Source: Mesobacillus jeotgali (lineage in GTDB: Bacteria > Bacillota > Bacilli > Bacillales > Cytobacillaceae). From it: a stretch of DNA of 58,195 nucleotides. The translations under genes and the position numbers were made by a program. The notes under the pieces are model-generated. The model was not told the origin of the DNA and searched no databases. It saw only the letters and a program-made list of their open reading frames with translations. Numbering within the stretch: the first letter of the stretch is position 1; every line of letters begins with the position of its first letter. Location of the stretch: positions 1-58,195 of the forward strand of contig NZ_FVZC01000004.1 in assembly GCF_900166585.1 (NCBI RefSeq), read 5' to 3'. Of the stretch, positions 37,257 to 47,139 are shown one piece after another.

Positions 37257-39731
37257 ATGCAAAAGGTAGAAAGGAACATGATGGAACCGATCGGTGAAGT
37301 TCATCTCGAGGAATCTCGATTCAGATTGGCAAAAGGCATGTCGAAGCTGCAATCCAAGATCGAAACACTTTTCCTGAAAAAGGGCTTAATATTCCTGATT
37401 ATTGGATTCTTGCTTGGCCGTGCCTTAATACTGGCGCAGCTGACCCCTTTTAGCCTTCCGTTTTTTGCCGCCGTTTACCTCATCCGTAAGGACCGCGCTC
37501 CTATTGCGCTGTTTGGACTGGTTGCTGGAGCTGCAACCCTGTCATTTACTGACGCTGCTTTCACCTTCGGTTCGGTATTCTTGTTCTTGCTGTTATATAA
37601 ATTTACTAAGAAGTGGATCAAGAATGATTTAAAGGTGCTGCCATTCTATATATTTTTCACTATTTTAATAGCCAAAATGTTGAAAGCTCTCATTTTGTCA
37701 GGAAATATCACTTTATATGAAGGGATGATGGCTGGAGTCGAAGCCGGCTTGGGGCTTGTATTGACCTTCATTTTTCTGCAGAGCATTCCTTTGATGACTT
37801 CAAGCCTGCGCAGGCAATCTTTAAAGACTGAGGAGATCGTCTGCTTGATCATCATGCTCGCTTCCGTGATGACAGGTACAATTGGCTGGACAATCTATGA
37901 TTTGTCGGTAGAACACGTTATGTCTCGGTACCTGGTCCTTATTTTCTCATTTGTCGCAGGAGCAACAGTAGGTTCCACAGTCGGTGTCGTAACAGGTTTA
38001 ATATTCAGCCTGGCAAATGTGTCGAGTTTCTACCATATGAGCTTGCTAGCGTTTTCTGGATTGCTCGGCGGCTTGCTGAAAGAGGGGAAGAAACCAGGTG
38101 TAGCACTAGGGCTTTTCATTGCCACATTGCTGATTGGGATGTATGGAGAGGGCGGAGGCGCACTTACCCAAACGTTGACCGAATCGGCGGCGGCAGTCCT
38201 GCTCTTTTTCCTGACTCCGCATTCACTTACCTCAAAAATCGCAAAACATATTCCTGGCACCCCGGAATATTCCGCTGAACAGCAGCAATATATGAGGAAA
38301 ATGAGAGATGTGACAGCACAGCGTGTCGTCCAGTTCTCTAATGTTTTTGAGGCATTGTCAAAAAGTTTTTCCACATTGCAGGTGCAGGATGAAACAGTTG
38401 AAACAGACCGCGATATGGATTATTTCTTGAGCAATGTCACCGAAAAGACATGTCAGACATGTTTTAAAAAGGACCATTGCTGGACAAGGAACTTTAATAC
38501 AACCTATGACTATATGAGCGAAATTATGCAGGAGATGGATCAAAATTCCGGTACAGTGCCTCAGAAACTTTCCCGTGAGTGGGATAAGCATTGCACGAGA
38601 TCCAAGAAAGTACTCGAAATCATGCAGCAGCAGCTTACCTACTACCAGGCGAACCGGAAGCTGAAAAAGCAGGTACAGGAAAGCAGACGGCTTGTGGCTG
38701 ATCAGCTGTTAGGTGTATCAGAAGTAATGGGGGATTTCGCAAAGGAGATACAGCGTGAACGTGAAAACCATTCTAAGCAGGAGGAACAAATCCTCGAAGC
38801 TCTCCAGGATTTCGGCATCCATATCGAACATGTCGAAATCTACAGCCTCGAACAGGGCAATGTTGATATTGATATGACGATACCGTATTGCCAGGGGCAC
38901 GGTGAATGCGAAAAACTGATTGCGCCTATGCTTTCCGATATCCTTAAGGAAAACATTGTAGTTAATTCGGAGGAGTGCTCTACATTCCCGAATGGCTTTT
39001 GCCATGTGACGTTCCGATCTGCGAAGGCTTTTGCCGTAGCGACAGGGGTAGCGCATGCCGCTAAGGATGGCGATCTCGTTTCCGGGGACAGCTACTCGAC
39101 GATTGAACTGAGCGGCGGGAAGTACGCAATCGCAATCAGTGACGGAATGGGCAATGGAGAAAGGGCTCATTCAGAAAGCAGGGATACGCTATTATTGCTC
39201 CAGCAAATTTTGCAGTCAGGAATCGAAGAAAAAGTGGCAATTAAGTCAGTCAACTCGATTTTATCGCTAAGGACGACCGATGAAATTTTCTCAACACTCG
39301 ATTTGGCCATGATCGACCTGCAGAATGCGTCAGCCCGGTTCTTAAAAATTGGTTCGACGCCTAGCTTTATCAAACGTGGCAGCAAAGTGATGAAGGTCCA
39401 GGCCAGTAATCTGCCAATGGGAATATTGCAGGAGTTCGAGGTGGATGTCGTAGGAGAACAACTCAAGGCAGGCGACCTGCTGATCATGATGAGCGACGGT
39501 GTTTTTGAAGGACCTAAGCATGTAGAGAATTATGATTTGTGGATGAAGCGGAAAATTAATGAACTTCGGACAGAAGACCCACAGGCAATTGCAGACTTGA
39601 TCATGGAGGAAGTCATCCGTTCCCGGGATGGCTCAATTGAAGATGACATGACGGTAGTCGTGGCAAAGATCGACCACAATATCCCTAAATGGGCTTCGAT
39701 TCCAGCGACCAATTATCAAAAAAGGGCTTAA
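37257..39731 (+). CDS. spoIIE: stage II sporulation phosphatase SpoIIE
   Basis: Membrane PP2C-type phosphatase that dephosphorylates SpoIIAA and thereby activates sigma-F in the forespore; it also acts at the asymmetric septum with FtsZ. The 824-residue protein has about ten membrane segments (about 45-325), a central regulatory region with a cysteine-containing stretch (CQTCFKKDHCW), and the PP2C/SpoIIE domain (about 590-815) with AISDGMGNGERAHSES and MMSDGVFEG metal-binding aspartates. ATG 37257 follows GGGGAG by 8 nt; the GTG at 37248 overlaps that site. Confidence 0.97.
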   Translation: MQKVERNMMEPIGEVHLEESRFRLAKGMSKLQSKIETLFLKKGLIFLIIGFLLGRALILAQLTPFSLPFFAAVYLIRKDRAPIALFGLVAGAATLSFTDAAFTFGSVFLFLLLYKFTKKWIKNDLKVLPFYIFFTILIAKMLKALILSGNITLYEGMMAGVEAGLGLVLTFIFLQSIPLMTSSLRRQSLKTEEIVCLIIMLASVMTGTIGWTIYDLSVEHVMSRYLVLIFSFVAGATVGSTVGVVTGLIFSLANVSSFYHMSLLAFSGLLGGLLKEGKKPGVALGLFIATLLIGMYGEGGGALTQTLTESAAAVLLFFLTPHSLTSKIAKHIPGTPEYSAEQQQYMRKMRDVTAQRVVQFSNVFEALSKSFSTLQVQDETVETDRDMDYFLSNVTEKTCQTCFKKDHCWTRNFNTTYDYMSEIMQEMDQNSGTVPQKLSREWDKHCTRSKKVLEIMQQQLTYYQANRKLKKQVQESRRLVADQLLGVSEVMGDFAKEIQRERENHSKQEEQILEALQDFGIHIEHVEIYSLEQGNVDIDMTIPYCQGHGECEKLIAPMLSDILKENIVVNSEECSTFPNGFCHVTFRSAKAFAVATGVAHAAKDGDLVSGDSYSTIELSGGKYAIAISDGMGNGERAHSESRDTLLLLQQILQSGIEEKVAIKSVNSILSLRTTDEIFSTLDLAMIDLQNASARFLKIGSTPSFIKRGSKVMKVQASNLPMGILQEFEVDVVGEQLKAGDLLIMMSDGVFEGPKHVENYDLWMKRKINELRTEDPQAIADLIMEEVIRSRDGSIEDDMTVVVAKIDHNIPKWASIPATNYQKRA

Positions 39732-39796
39732 CCATTTAATTTGAGCAATATGCTATTTCTTTATGTATGAGGAAGTATAATTTTCACTTCAAGAAA

Positions 39797-39972
39797 TGTC
39801 TAGCTCCAGCGCCTAGCCAGTTTTCATTCTTGATTGGGCTTTCTCGAGTATCTTGCGATAAGCGTTAGCTTTGAGCAGCCTGAGTCGCTTCGGTCCTGCC
39901 AATGAAGTCAAAGAACGACTTCACTGTCAGGCCCTCCAGATCTTGTATAGGCTGACCAAGGCGCTTTCGCAT
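39797..39972 (+). repeat. dispersed stem-loop element, copy 2
   Basis: About 176 bp from TGTCTAGCTCCAGCGCCTAG to CAAGGCGCTTTCGCATTT. It shares the block CGGTCCTGCCAATGAAGTC with copy 1 and has a middle insertion relative to it. The stem TGAAGTC/GACTTCA with outer CCTG/CAGG is kept. The whole 349-bp spoIIE-yabS gap holds no gene. Confidence 0.8.
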
Positions 39973-40080
39973 TTCATATGTATATTTCCCCTTTACTTCG
40001 TCGAAAATGGTAACAAATTTATCATAGGGTTCTTTCTTTTACTAGATTGTAAAAGTTGAGCCTGGAAGTGAGGGGATTGC

Positions 40081-40818
40081 ATGAAAACAGGCACAATCAG
40101 GCAAATATTGCTCATAACAGATGGCTGCTCAAATCAGGGTGAAGACCCGATTGCAATGGCTGCTCTGGCTAAGGAGCAGGGAATTACGGTGAATGTCATC
40201 GGTGTGATGGAACAGGATGTTATAGATGAACAGGGAATGACAGAAATCGAGGGTATTGCGATGTCCGGCGGCGGGGTCAGCCAGATTGTTTACGCGCAGC
40301 AGCTTTCCCAGACAGTCCAGATGGTAACAAGGAAGGCTATGACCCAGACCCTTCAGGGAGTGGTCAATAAGGAGCTTCAGCAAATCCTTGGCGGAGGCAG
40401 GACAGTAGAAGACCTTCCTCCTGAACAGCGGGGTGAAGTCATGGAGGTTGTGGATGAGCTAGGGGAGACGGTTGAGTTGGATGTGTTGATTCTTGTCGAT
40501 ACAAGCGCGAGCATGAAGCATAAGCTCCCTACCGTTAAAGAAGCCTTGCTGGACTTAAGTCTGAGTCTTAATGCACGGTCTGGAGATAATCGTTTTTCAG
40601 TATTCGTATTTCCCGGGAAAAGAAATGATGTCGAAAAATTGCTGGATTGGACCCCAAAGCTTGAATCACTTACAAGCATTTTTGCCAAGCTGACGACCGG
40701 CGGTATTACTCCGACAGGTCCTGCCATTCGCGAAGCCCTTTCTTATTTCAATAAAAAACGATCTTTAAGGAGCCTTCTGTCCCGTGATGATGAATCCTTC
40801 TTTGAAGAATCTGTGTAA
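40081..40818 (+). CDS. yabS: von Willebrand factor A domain protein YabS
   Basis: A 245-residue protein with a vWA domain in its second half, including MIDAS residues DTSAS (140-144, in ILVDTSASMKH) and the GGITPTGPAIREAL segment. The N-terminal half begins LLITDGCSNQGEDP, which resembles the latter part of another vWA fold. Its partner may be the neighbouring kinase YabT. Start ATG follows GTGAGGGG. The last 35 nt overlap yabT. Function is unknown beyond association with sporulation-period expression in B. subtilis. Confidence 0.88.
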   Translation: MKTGTIRQILLITDGCSNQGEDPIAMAALAKEQGITVNVIGVMEQDVIDEQGMTEIEGIAMSGGGVSQIVYAQQLSQTVQMVTRKAMTQTLQGVVNKELQQILGGGRTVEDLPPEQRGEVMEVVDELGETVELDVLILVDTSASMKHKLPTVKEALLDLSLSLNARSGDNRFSVFVFPGKRNDVEKLLDWTPKLESLTSIFAKLTTGGITPTGPAIREALSYFNKKRSLRSLLSRDDESFFEESV

Positions 40819-41812
40819 GGTCATCCCTGGAACGATCATTGAGGGGAAATGGCATCACAATCGCTATACAATCATTAAAGAGCTTGGCTTTGGAGCGAAT
40901 GGGATCGTCTACTTAGCTAGGCATAACAATATACAGGTTGCATTGAAAATGAGTGACAATGGAATGTCGGTTACTTCAGAGGTCAATGTATTGAAAGCTT
41001 TTGCCAAGGTCCAGGGATCTGCCCTCGGGCCTTCTTTGATGGATGTGGATGATTGGGAACGTCCGGGTAAGAAAGTAAGCTTTTATGTGATGGAGTTCAT
41101 CAAAGGACCAGATTTCCTAGCTTTCCTCCAGCAGAAAGGGCCGGACTGGACTGGAGTGATGATTCTCCAGTTACTGGCTGATTTGCAGCAGCTTCATGAA
41201 AATGGCTGGATTTTTGGTGATTTAAAGCCGGAAAATTTGATTGTGACAGGACCACCGGCCAGAATCCGCTGTATCGATGTAGGCGGAACAACGCTGCAGG
41301 GGAGGTCAATAAAAGAATTTACGGAGTTTTTTGACCGGGGTTATTGGGGACTTGGCAGCAGGAAGGCAGATCCACGCTATGATCTTTTCGCTGTCGCCAT
41401 GATCATAGTCAACACAAGTTATCCGAAAAGGTTCACGAAGAAGTCAGGCGGAATCAGTGAAATAATGGATATGGTGAAGCAAAAACCCGATTTAGGAATT
41501 TATGAAAAGGTCATATATAATGCTTTGTCTGGCAAGTATCAGTCAGCAAAGGAGATGAGGACCGATTTATTGCAAGTCCATCAGCCAGATTCATCACCAA
41601 GAAACAGACGGCATCCACAAAGGACCGGAGCTCAAAAGCAGCCCCAGCAACAAGCTGCAAGCAATATGAAACAGGCTGCAGCCTCAGCGGGCGGCCAAAC
41701 GCGGAAGCGATACAACAAGAGCAAGAGGAAATCCTCAGCTCTTGAAACAGTCACGATCATTCTGGTTATCTCAATGCTTTATTTTTTCTATATTTATAGT
41801 CAAGTTACTTGA
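40784..41812 (+). CDS. yabT: serine/threonine protein kinase YabT
   Basis: Hanks-type kinase, 342 residues. The ATP loop is LGFGANGIVYLA, the catalytic loop FGDLKPENLIV (Asp in the HRD position, histidine and arginine replaced as in B. subtilis YabT), and DVGG replaces DFG. A basic, Gln-rich linker (about 265-320) precedes a C-terminal membrane segment (about 322-340, LETVTIILVISMLYFFYIYS). B. subtilis YabT is active during sporulation and is stimulated by DNA. GTG 40784 has AAGGAG 10 nt upstream; ATG 40787 or 40790 are alternatives. Confidence 0.93.
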   Translation: MMMNPSLKNLCKVIPGTIIEGKWHHNRYTIIKELGFGANGIVYLARHNNIQVALKMSDNGMSVTSEVNVLKAFAKVQGSALGPSLMDVDDWERPGKKVSFYVMEFIKGPDFLAFLQQKGPDWTGVMILQLLADLQQLHENGWIFGDLKPENLIVTGPPARIRCIDVGGTTLQGRSIKEFTEFFDRGYWGLGSRKADPRYDLFAVAMIIVNTSYPKRFTKKSGGISEIMDMVKQKPDLGIYEKVIYNALSGKYQSAKEMRTDLLQVHQPDSSPRNRRHPQRTGAQKQPQQQAASNMKQAAASAGGQTRKRYNKSKRKSSALETVTIILVISMLYFFYIYSQVT

Positions 41813-41984
41813 GTAATTTTGAAACCTTTTTGCCTGCTTATACGTAGAAAGGGGATTAGAGCCCTGATTTTTGATAAAGTGATGGGGAAAGTGTTAAGCT
41901 GAATAATAATAAACCTATTTACAAGATTAATGGATTGCCGGCTTGGGTATAGAGTTAAATCGGCAATGCCGGGTTAGGAAGAAC

Positions 41985-43373
41985 ATGATGATTGATATGA
42001 AGGTGAATGCTTTTCTTGAAAGGCATGATTTTCAGCTGAATAACAAGTCAATTGCAGTCGGTGTATCCGGCGGGCCGGATTCGCTTGCTCTGCTTCATTA
42101 TTTATCTCAGCAGCGAGAACGGAAATTACTCAAAATTGTTGCGGTCCATGTAGATCACATGTTCCGAGGTGAAGAATCGTATCAGGATGCTCTTTTTGTA
42201 AAAGCTTTTTGTGACAAACACAACCTTCCATTCGAGATGAAAAGAATTGACGTTCCGGCTTATATGCGGGAGACGGGGTTAAGCTCCCAACAAGCTGCCC
42301 GTGCCTGCAGATACGCATTTTTTGAGGAAGTAATGGAGAAGCATCAGCTCCAATACCTTGCCCTTGGACACCATGGTGATGACCAGGTTGAGACGGTATT
42401 GATGAGGCTTACGAGGGGAAGTTCTGGAAAAGCCAGGGCTGGTATTCCTTTTTCCCGTAAGTTTGGTCCTTTCTCGATTTTCAGGCCGTTTCTATGTTTG
42501 ACAAAAGCGGAACTGGAAGATTATTGCGCCCTAAATTCCCTGGAACCTAGAATCGATCCCAGCAATGACAAGACATACTATAGCAGGAATCGATTCAGGA
42601 AAACTGTCCTGCCATTTTTAAAGGAAGAGAATCCTGCAGTCCATGAGCACTTCCAGCGTTTCAGCGAAGAACAGCAAATGGATGAAGAATATCTTCTTGA
42701 ATTAACAAAGGAAAAATTGAATAAAGTAATGAAGAAAGAGGACAAAGGGATTACAATTGGTATTAGTTCTTTTCGGGAAATGCCAATGCCTTTACAAAGA
42801 AGAGGGATTAAACTAATATTAAATTATCTTTACAATGATCGACCTGCTTCTCTTTCCGCTATACATATTGAAAAGATTTTTTCAATAATTCGCAACCCCC
42901 ATCCGTCAGGAACTCTTGATTTCCCCAGCGGTTTAAGAATCATACGATCGTATGGAAATTGCCACTTCAAATTGAATCCGCCAGAAAGGCATAGCTATCG
43001 TTACGAAATATCAGGATCAGATCAGCTAATTTTGCCCAATGGTGATGTCATTGATGCCCAATTGCTCAATGATGTTCATGTCGGGGATGTTTCCAATCAT
43101 CGTTTCGTCATCGACCTGGAGGAATCAGGGACTCCCTTATATATCCGTACCAGGAAGAATGGGGACCGGATGTCATTGAAGGGAATGGAGGGTTCTAAGA
43201 AGCTGAAAGATATTTTCATCGATATGAAAATACCTATAAATGAGAGGGATGAGTGGCCGGTTGTGACAGATCGGGAAGACAGGATCCTTTGGCTTCCGGG
43301 CCTGAAAAAATCGAAACATGAAGCAGATGAACAAGGAAACAGGTTATTACTATTAACTTATATAAAGCATTGA
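41985..43373 (+). CDS. tilS: tRNA(Ile)-lysidine synthase
   Basis: Adds lysine to C34 of tRNA-Ile2 (CAU) so that it reads AUA; essential. The protein of about 462 residues has the PP-loop SGGPDS (in VGVSGGPDSLALLHYL), HVDHMFRG, and LALGHHGDDQVET, then the TilS C-terminal domains (RTRKNGDRMSLKGMEGSKKL). I chose ATG 41985 after AGGAAG; ATG 41988 is equally possible, and an ORF back to TTG 41943 has no good signal. The hprT gene follows in 18 nt, the conserved tilS-hprT-ftsH order. Confidence 0.96.
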   Translation: MMIDMKVNAFLERHDFQLNNKSIAVGVSGGPDSLALLHYLSQQRERKLLKIVAVHVDHMFRGEESYQDALFVKAFCDKHNLPFEMKRIDVPAYMRETGLSSQQAARACRYAFFEEVMEKHQLQYLALGHHGDDQVETVLMRLTRGSSGKARAGIPFSRKFGPFSIFRPFLCLTKAELEDYCALNSLEPRIDPSNDKTYYSRNRFRKTVLPFLKEENPAVHEHFQRFSEEQQMDEEYLLELTKEKLNKVMKKEDKGITIGISSFREMPMPLQRRGIKLILNYLYNDRPASLSAIHIEKIFSIIRNPHPSGTLDFPSGLRIIRSYGNCHFKLNPPERHSYRYEISGSDQLILPNGDVIDAQLLNDVHVGDVSNHRFVIDLEESGTPLYIRTRKNGDRMSLKGMEGSKKLKDIFIDMKIPINERDEWPVVTDREDRILWLPGLKKSKHEADEQGNRLLLLTYIKH

Positions 43374-43391
43374 TATCTTCCAGGGGGCACA

Positions 43392-43940
43392 ATGATCATG
43401 ATGAAAAATGATATTGAAAAAGTATTGTTTACAGAAGAGGAAATTCAGGAAAAGACTAAGCAGCTGGCGGCAGAATTAACGGAAGAATACAAGGACCGCT
43501 TTCCGCTGGCAATCGGTGTCTTAAAAGGCGCAATGCCATTCATGGGCGATCTGCTTAAACGTACGGATGCTTATCTAGAAATGGATTTCATGGATGTATC
43601 AAGTTATGGCAATGCGATGGTATCATCTGGTGAAGTTAAGATCCTTAAGGACCTTGATACTTCAGTAGAAGGAAGAGACATCCTCATCATCGAGGATATC
43701 ATCGACAGCGGCCTGACACTCAGCTATTTGGTTGAGCTGTTCAGATACCGAAAGGCAAAGTCCATAAAGATTGTTACACTGCTAGATAAACCAACAGGAA
43801 GAAAAGCCGACATCACTGCTGATTATGTAGGATTCATTGTTCCTGATGAGTTCGTTGTCGGATATGGACTTGATTATGCGGAAAAGTACCGTAACCTTCC
43901 ATATATCGGTGTTCTAAAGCCAGAAGTGTATACGAAATAA
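43392..43940 (+). CDS. hprT: hypoxanthine-guanine phosphoribosyltransferase
   Basis: Purine salvage enzyme converting hypoxanthine or guanine plus PRPP to IMP or GMP. The 182-residue protein has the PRPP motif [17 protein letters not shown], the GVLKGA motif and the [10 protein letters not shown] loop typical of HPRTs. AGGGGG lies 4 nt before ATG 43392; the in-frame ATG at 43398 (MMKNDIEK) matches the B. subtilis N-terminus better and may be the true start. In B. subtilis HprT and TilS also act together on ftsH transcription. Confidence 0.96.
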   Translation: MIMMKNDIEKVLFTEEEIQEKTKQLAAELTEEYKDRFPLAIGVLKGAMPFMGDLLKRTDAYLEMDFMDVSSYGNAMVSSGEVKILKDLDTSVEGRDILIIEDIIDSGLTLSYLVELFRYRKAKSIKIVTLLDKPTGRKADITADYVGFIVPDEFVVGYGLDYAEKYRNLPYIGVLKPEVYTK

Positions 43941-44005
43941 AATGGTTGAATTTAGTGAATTTAATTTATTATTTCGCCTAACAACCAAATATTCTGAATG
44001 TTAAT

Positions 44006-44033
44006 TTCTTGTATTAGCATAAATTGCTATGAT
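44006..44033 (+). promoter_or_regulatory. possible ftsH promoter
   Basis: Extended -10 TGCTATGAT (44025-44033) with TTCTTG (44006-44011) as a weak -35 at a 16-nt spacer. Confidence 0.5.
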
Positions 44034-44074
44034 ACTATTTAGTATAGTTTGTCTACCGTGGGAGGAGGTAAGGG

Positions 44075-46045
44075 ATGAATCGGATCTTCCGTAATACCAT
44101 CTTTTATTTATTGATATTTTTAGTCATTATCGGAGTAGTAAGCTTCTTTAATGGCAATAACCAGCCAACTGAACAAATCACTTACGATAAATTCATACAG
44201 GAACTTGAGGCAGGTAATGTCGAAGGTAATCTTTCGCTGCAGCCTGAACGCGGTGTGTATGAAGTTAGAGGTCAGTTGAAGGGCCAGAAGGAAGGCCAGG
44301 GCTTCATTACTTATGTTTGGAACAACCCGGAAACATTGAACCGCATTGAACAAGCGGCTGCAAGTGCAGATGTCGAGATTAAGCCTGCCAAGGAAACTAG
44401 CGGATGGGTGACATTCTTTACATCGATCATTCCGTTTATCATTATTTTCATTCTATTCTTCTTCTTGCTTAACCAGGCTCAGGGCGGCGGAAGCCGTGTC
44501 ATGAACTTCGGAAAAAGCAAAGCAAAGCTTTATAACGAAGAGAAGAAGAAAGTCCGCTTCAAAGATGTCGCGGGCGCAGATGAAGAAAAGCAAGAGTTGG
44601 TCGAGGTCGTTGAATTCCTTAAGGATCCTCGTAAATTTGCTGAGCTGGGAGCCCGTATTCCAAAGGGAATCCTGTTGGTAGGACCTCCGGGAACAGGTAA
44701 AACTTTGCTTGCTCGTGCTGTAGCTGGAGAAGCGGGAGTGCCGTTTTTCTCAATCAGCGGTTCCGATTTCGTTGAAATGTTCGTCGGTGTCGGTGCATCA
44801 CGTGTGCGTGATTTGTTTGAAACAGCTAAAAAGAATGCTCCATGTATAATTTTCATTGATGAAATCGATGCTGTCGGCCGCCAGCGTGGTGCTGGTCTTG
44901 GCGGAGGGCATGACGAGCGCGAACAGACGCTCAACCAGTTACTTGTTGAAATGGATGGCTTTGGTGCCAACGAGGGAATCATTATCGTAGCTGCTACAAA
45001 CCGTCCTGATATCCTAGATCCAGCATTGCTGCGTCCAGGCCGTTTTGACCGCCAGATCACAGTAGACCGTCCTGATGTTACTGGACGTGAAGCTGTACTG
45101 AAGGTACATGCGAGAAATAAGCCTCTTGATGAATCTGTGAACTTAAAGAGCATTGCAGCCCGTACTCCAGGTTTCTCTGGTGCAGATCTCGAGAACTTGT
45201 TGAACGAAGCAGCTCTTGTCGCAGCGAGAAGAAATAAGAAGAAGATTGACATGTTGGATTTGGATGAAGCAACAGACCGCGTCATTGCTGGTCCAGCTAA
45301 GAAAACCCGTGTCATTTCCAAAAAGGAAAGAAATATTGTTGCCTTCCATGAAGCTGGCCATACAGTCATTGGCGTGGTGCTTGATGAAGCAGAAATGGTC
45401 CATAAGGTAACTATTGTCCCTCGTGGGCAGGCAGGCGGCTATGCCGTCATGCTTCCTAAGGAAGATCGTTACTTCATGACGAAGCCGGAGCTTCTCGATA
45501 AAATCACCGGATTGCTTGGCGGTCGTGTAGCGGAAGAAATCGTCTTTGGCGAAGTGAGCACTGGTGCTCACAATGACTTCCAGCGTGCTACAGGCATTGC
45601 AAGAAGAATGGTAACTGAATTCGGAATGAGCGATAAGCTTGGGCCATTGCAGTTCGGCCAGTCACAAGGTCAGGTTTTCCTTGGACGTGACTTCAACAAT
45701 GAACAGAACTATTCTGACAAGATTGCATATGAAATTGATCTGGAAATCCAAACAATTATCAAGGATTGCTATGCAAGAGCGAAAAGCCTGCTTACAGAGC
45801 ATCGCGAAAAGCTTGATATAATCGCGAACACTCTGCTTGAGGTTGAAACTCTTGATGCAGAACAGATCAAGCATTTGATTGACCATGGCCGTCTTCCTGA
45901 CCGCAGTGTCAGCGTGAATAATGACGACGTAAAAGTAAACATCAACACAAAAAGGGATGAGTTGCCTGCCATCGAAGAGACTGACAAGAAACTCGATTCA
46001 GTCATTGAAAACCCGAAGGCAATTGACGAAAATCCAAAAGAATAG
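44075..46045 (+). CDS. ftsH: ATP-dependent zinc metalloprotease FtsH
   Basis: Membrane-anchored AAA+ protease for membrane and regulatory protein turnover. The 656-residue protein has two membrane segments (about 7-25 and 110-133) around an extracytoplasmic domain, Walker A GPPGTGKT at 203-210, Walker [11 protein letters not shown], the SRH region RPGRFDRQ, and the zinc motif HEAGH at 425-429. The C-terminus is acidic and variable. GGAGGAGG precedes the ATG. A strong terminator follows, so coaX is transcribed separately. Confidence 0.98.
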   Translation: MNRIFRNTIFYLLIFLVIIGVVSFFNGNNQPTEQITYDKFIQELEAGNVEGNLSLQPERGVYEVRGQLKGQKEGQGFITYVWNNPETLNRIEQAAASADVEIKPAKETSGWVTFFTSIIPFIIIFILFFFLLNQAQGGGSRVMNFGKSKAKLYNEEKKKVRFKDVAGADEEKQELVEVVEFLKDPRKFAELGARIPKGILLVGPPGTGKTLLARAVAGEAGVPFFSISGSDFVEMFVGVGASRVRDLFETAKKNAPCIIFIDEIDAVGRQRGAGLGGGHDEREQTLNQLLVEMDGFGANEGIIIVAATNRPDILDPALLRPGRFDRQITVDRPDVTGREAVLKVHARNKPLDESVNLKSIAARTPGFSGADLENLLNEAALVAARRNKKKIDMLDLDEATDRVIAGPAKKTRVISKKERNIVAFHEAGHTVIGVVLDEAEMVHKVTIVPRGQAGGYAVMLPKEDRYFMTKPELLDKITGLLGGRVAEEIVFGEVSTGAHNDFQRATGIARRMVTEFGMSDKLGPLQFGQSQGQVFLGRDFNNEQNYSDKIAYEIDLEIQTIIKDCYARAKSLLTEHREKLDIIANTLLEVETLDAEQIKHLIDHGRLPDRSVSVNNDDVKVNINTKRDELPAIEETDKKLDSVIENPKAIDENPKE

Positions 46046-46054
46046 ATTTACGCA

Positions 46055-46090
46055 GCAGGTGCTCTATTAGGAGCACCTGCTTGTTTTTTT
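46055..46090 (+). terminator. ftsH terminator
   Basis: GCAGGTGCTC and GAGCACCTGC form a perfect 10-bp stem with a 6-nt loop and T tail. Confidence 0.93.
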
Positions 46091-46163
46091 CAATGAATTT
46101 GGAATTTACCCAGAAAAAAGGTAGGGAACAGCAGCTGATAGAGCAGATAATCAAGATCACATA

Positions 46164-46218
46164 ATAGAGCCATTCAGGGGAGCATCGCAAGCAGCTTATG
46201 CTGCTAATCAAGCTCTAT
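46164..46218 (+). other. two-tier inverted repeat before coaX
   Basis: ATAGAGC (46164-46170) pairs with GCTCTAT (46212-46218); inside, AGCAGC (46190-46195) pairs with GCTGCT (46200-46205). No T run follows. It lies about 90 nt before the coaX start and could be a leader structure. Confidence 0.45.
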
Positions 46219-46310
46219 ATTTGGTTTACTTTATTTAGTGTATTTCTGGCGATTATGATATGATATTTGCAGTATTGGTCCAGAAAACTATAAATAAGTT
46301 GGTGAATAGG

Positions 46311-47087
46311 TTGATTTTTGTTTTTGACGTCGGGAATACAAATATCGTGTTGGGTGTTTATGAACAGGAAGAATTGAAACACCATTGGAGAATTGAAACA
46401 AACCGCCATAGAACTGAAGATGAATTCGGGATGATTGTCAAAAATCTTTTTGACCATGTCAATCTTTCTTTTTCTGATATTGATGGAATTATCATATCGT
46501 CCGTCGTACCGCCGATCATGTTCTCACTTGAGAGAATGTGCCAGAAGTACTTCAACAGAAAGCCATTAGTTGTCGGCCCTGGAATCAAGACAGGCCTTGA
46601 TATAAAATATGAAAATCCAAGGGAAGTCGGGGCAGACCGAATAGTCAATGCGGTTGCGGCCATCCATGAATATGGCAGCCCGCTCATCATCGTCGATTTC
46701 GGCACGGCGACAACCTATTGTTATATTAATGACCATAATCAGTATATGGGCGGAGCGATCGCGCCTGGGATCGGTATATCCACTGAAGCCCTTTATTCGC
46801 GTGCTGCCAAGCTACCGCGAATTGAAATCAGCCGTCCTGATGACGTAATTGGAAAGAATACGGTCTCTGCCATGCAAGCAGGTATCCTTTATGGATATGT
46901 TGGACAGGTAGAGGGAATAGTTAAACGGATGAAAGATAAGAGTGCGGTCCCGGCGCAAGTGATCGCTACTGGCGGACTGGCGAATTTAATCGCCCAGGAA
47001 TCAAATATCATTGACGTAGTCGATCCTTTTTTAACCTTAAAAGGACTGCAGCTTATCTATAAACGCAATATCGATAAAAACAATTAA
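46311..47087 (+). CDS. coaX: type III pantothenate kinase
   Basis: Phosphorylates pantothenate in the first step of CoA synthesis; the type III enzyme is not feedback-inhibited by CoA. The 258-residue protein has the ASKHA phosphate loop [19 protein letters not shown] and [11 protein letters not shown] motifs. TTG 46311 is chosen because B. subtilis CoaX starts at the same residue and GGTGAATAGG lies just upstream; the longer ORF from 46260 has no ribosome-binding site. It lies between ftsH and hslO as in B. subtilis. Confidence 0.95.
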   Translation: MIFVFDVGNTNIVLGVYEQEELKHHWRIETNRHRTEDEFGMIVKNLFDHVNLSFSDIDGIIISSVVPPIMFSLERMCQKYFNRKPLVVGPGIKTGLDIKYENPREVGADRIVNAVAAIHEYGSPLIIVDFGTATTYCYINDHNQYMGGAIAPGIGISTEALYSRAAKLPRIEISRPDDVIGKNTVSAMQAGILYGYVGQVEGIVKRMKDKSAVPAQVIATGGLANLIAQESNIIDVVDPFLTLKGLQLIYKRNIDKNN

Positions 47088-47139
47088 GCTTCCTGGTAGG
47101 AGGACACATTTAACTTTACAGCATGAAGGGAGTAGAAAA

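Noticed and set aside
40081..40140. YabS as a truncated vWA protein
   Set aside because: The N-terminus looks like the middle of a vWA fold, but as I recall the B. subtilis protein has the same start and length, so it is taken as complete.
44530..45369. 279-residue minus-strand ORF within ftsH
   Set aside because: Shadow of the ftsH reading frame with low-complexity Ser/Arg-rich product; ftsH is certain on the other strand.
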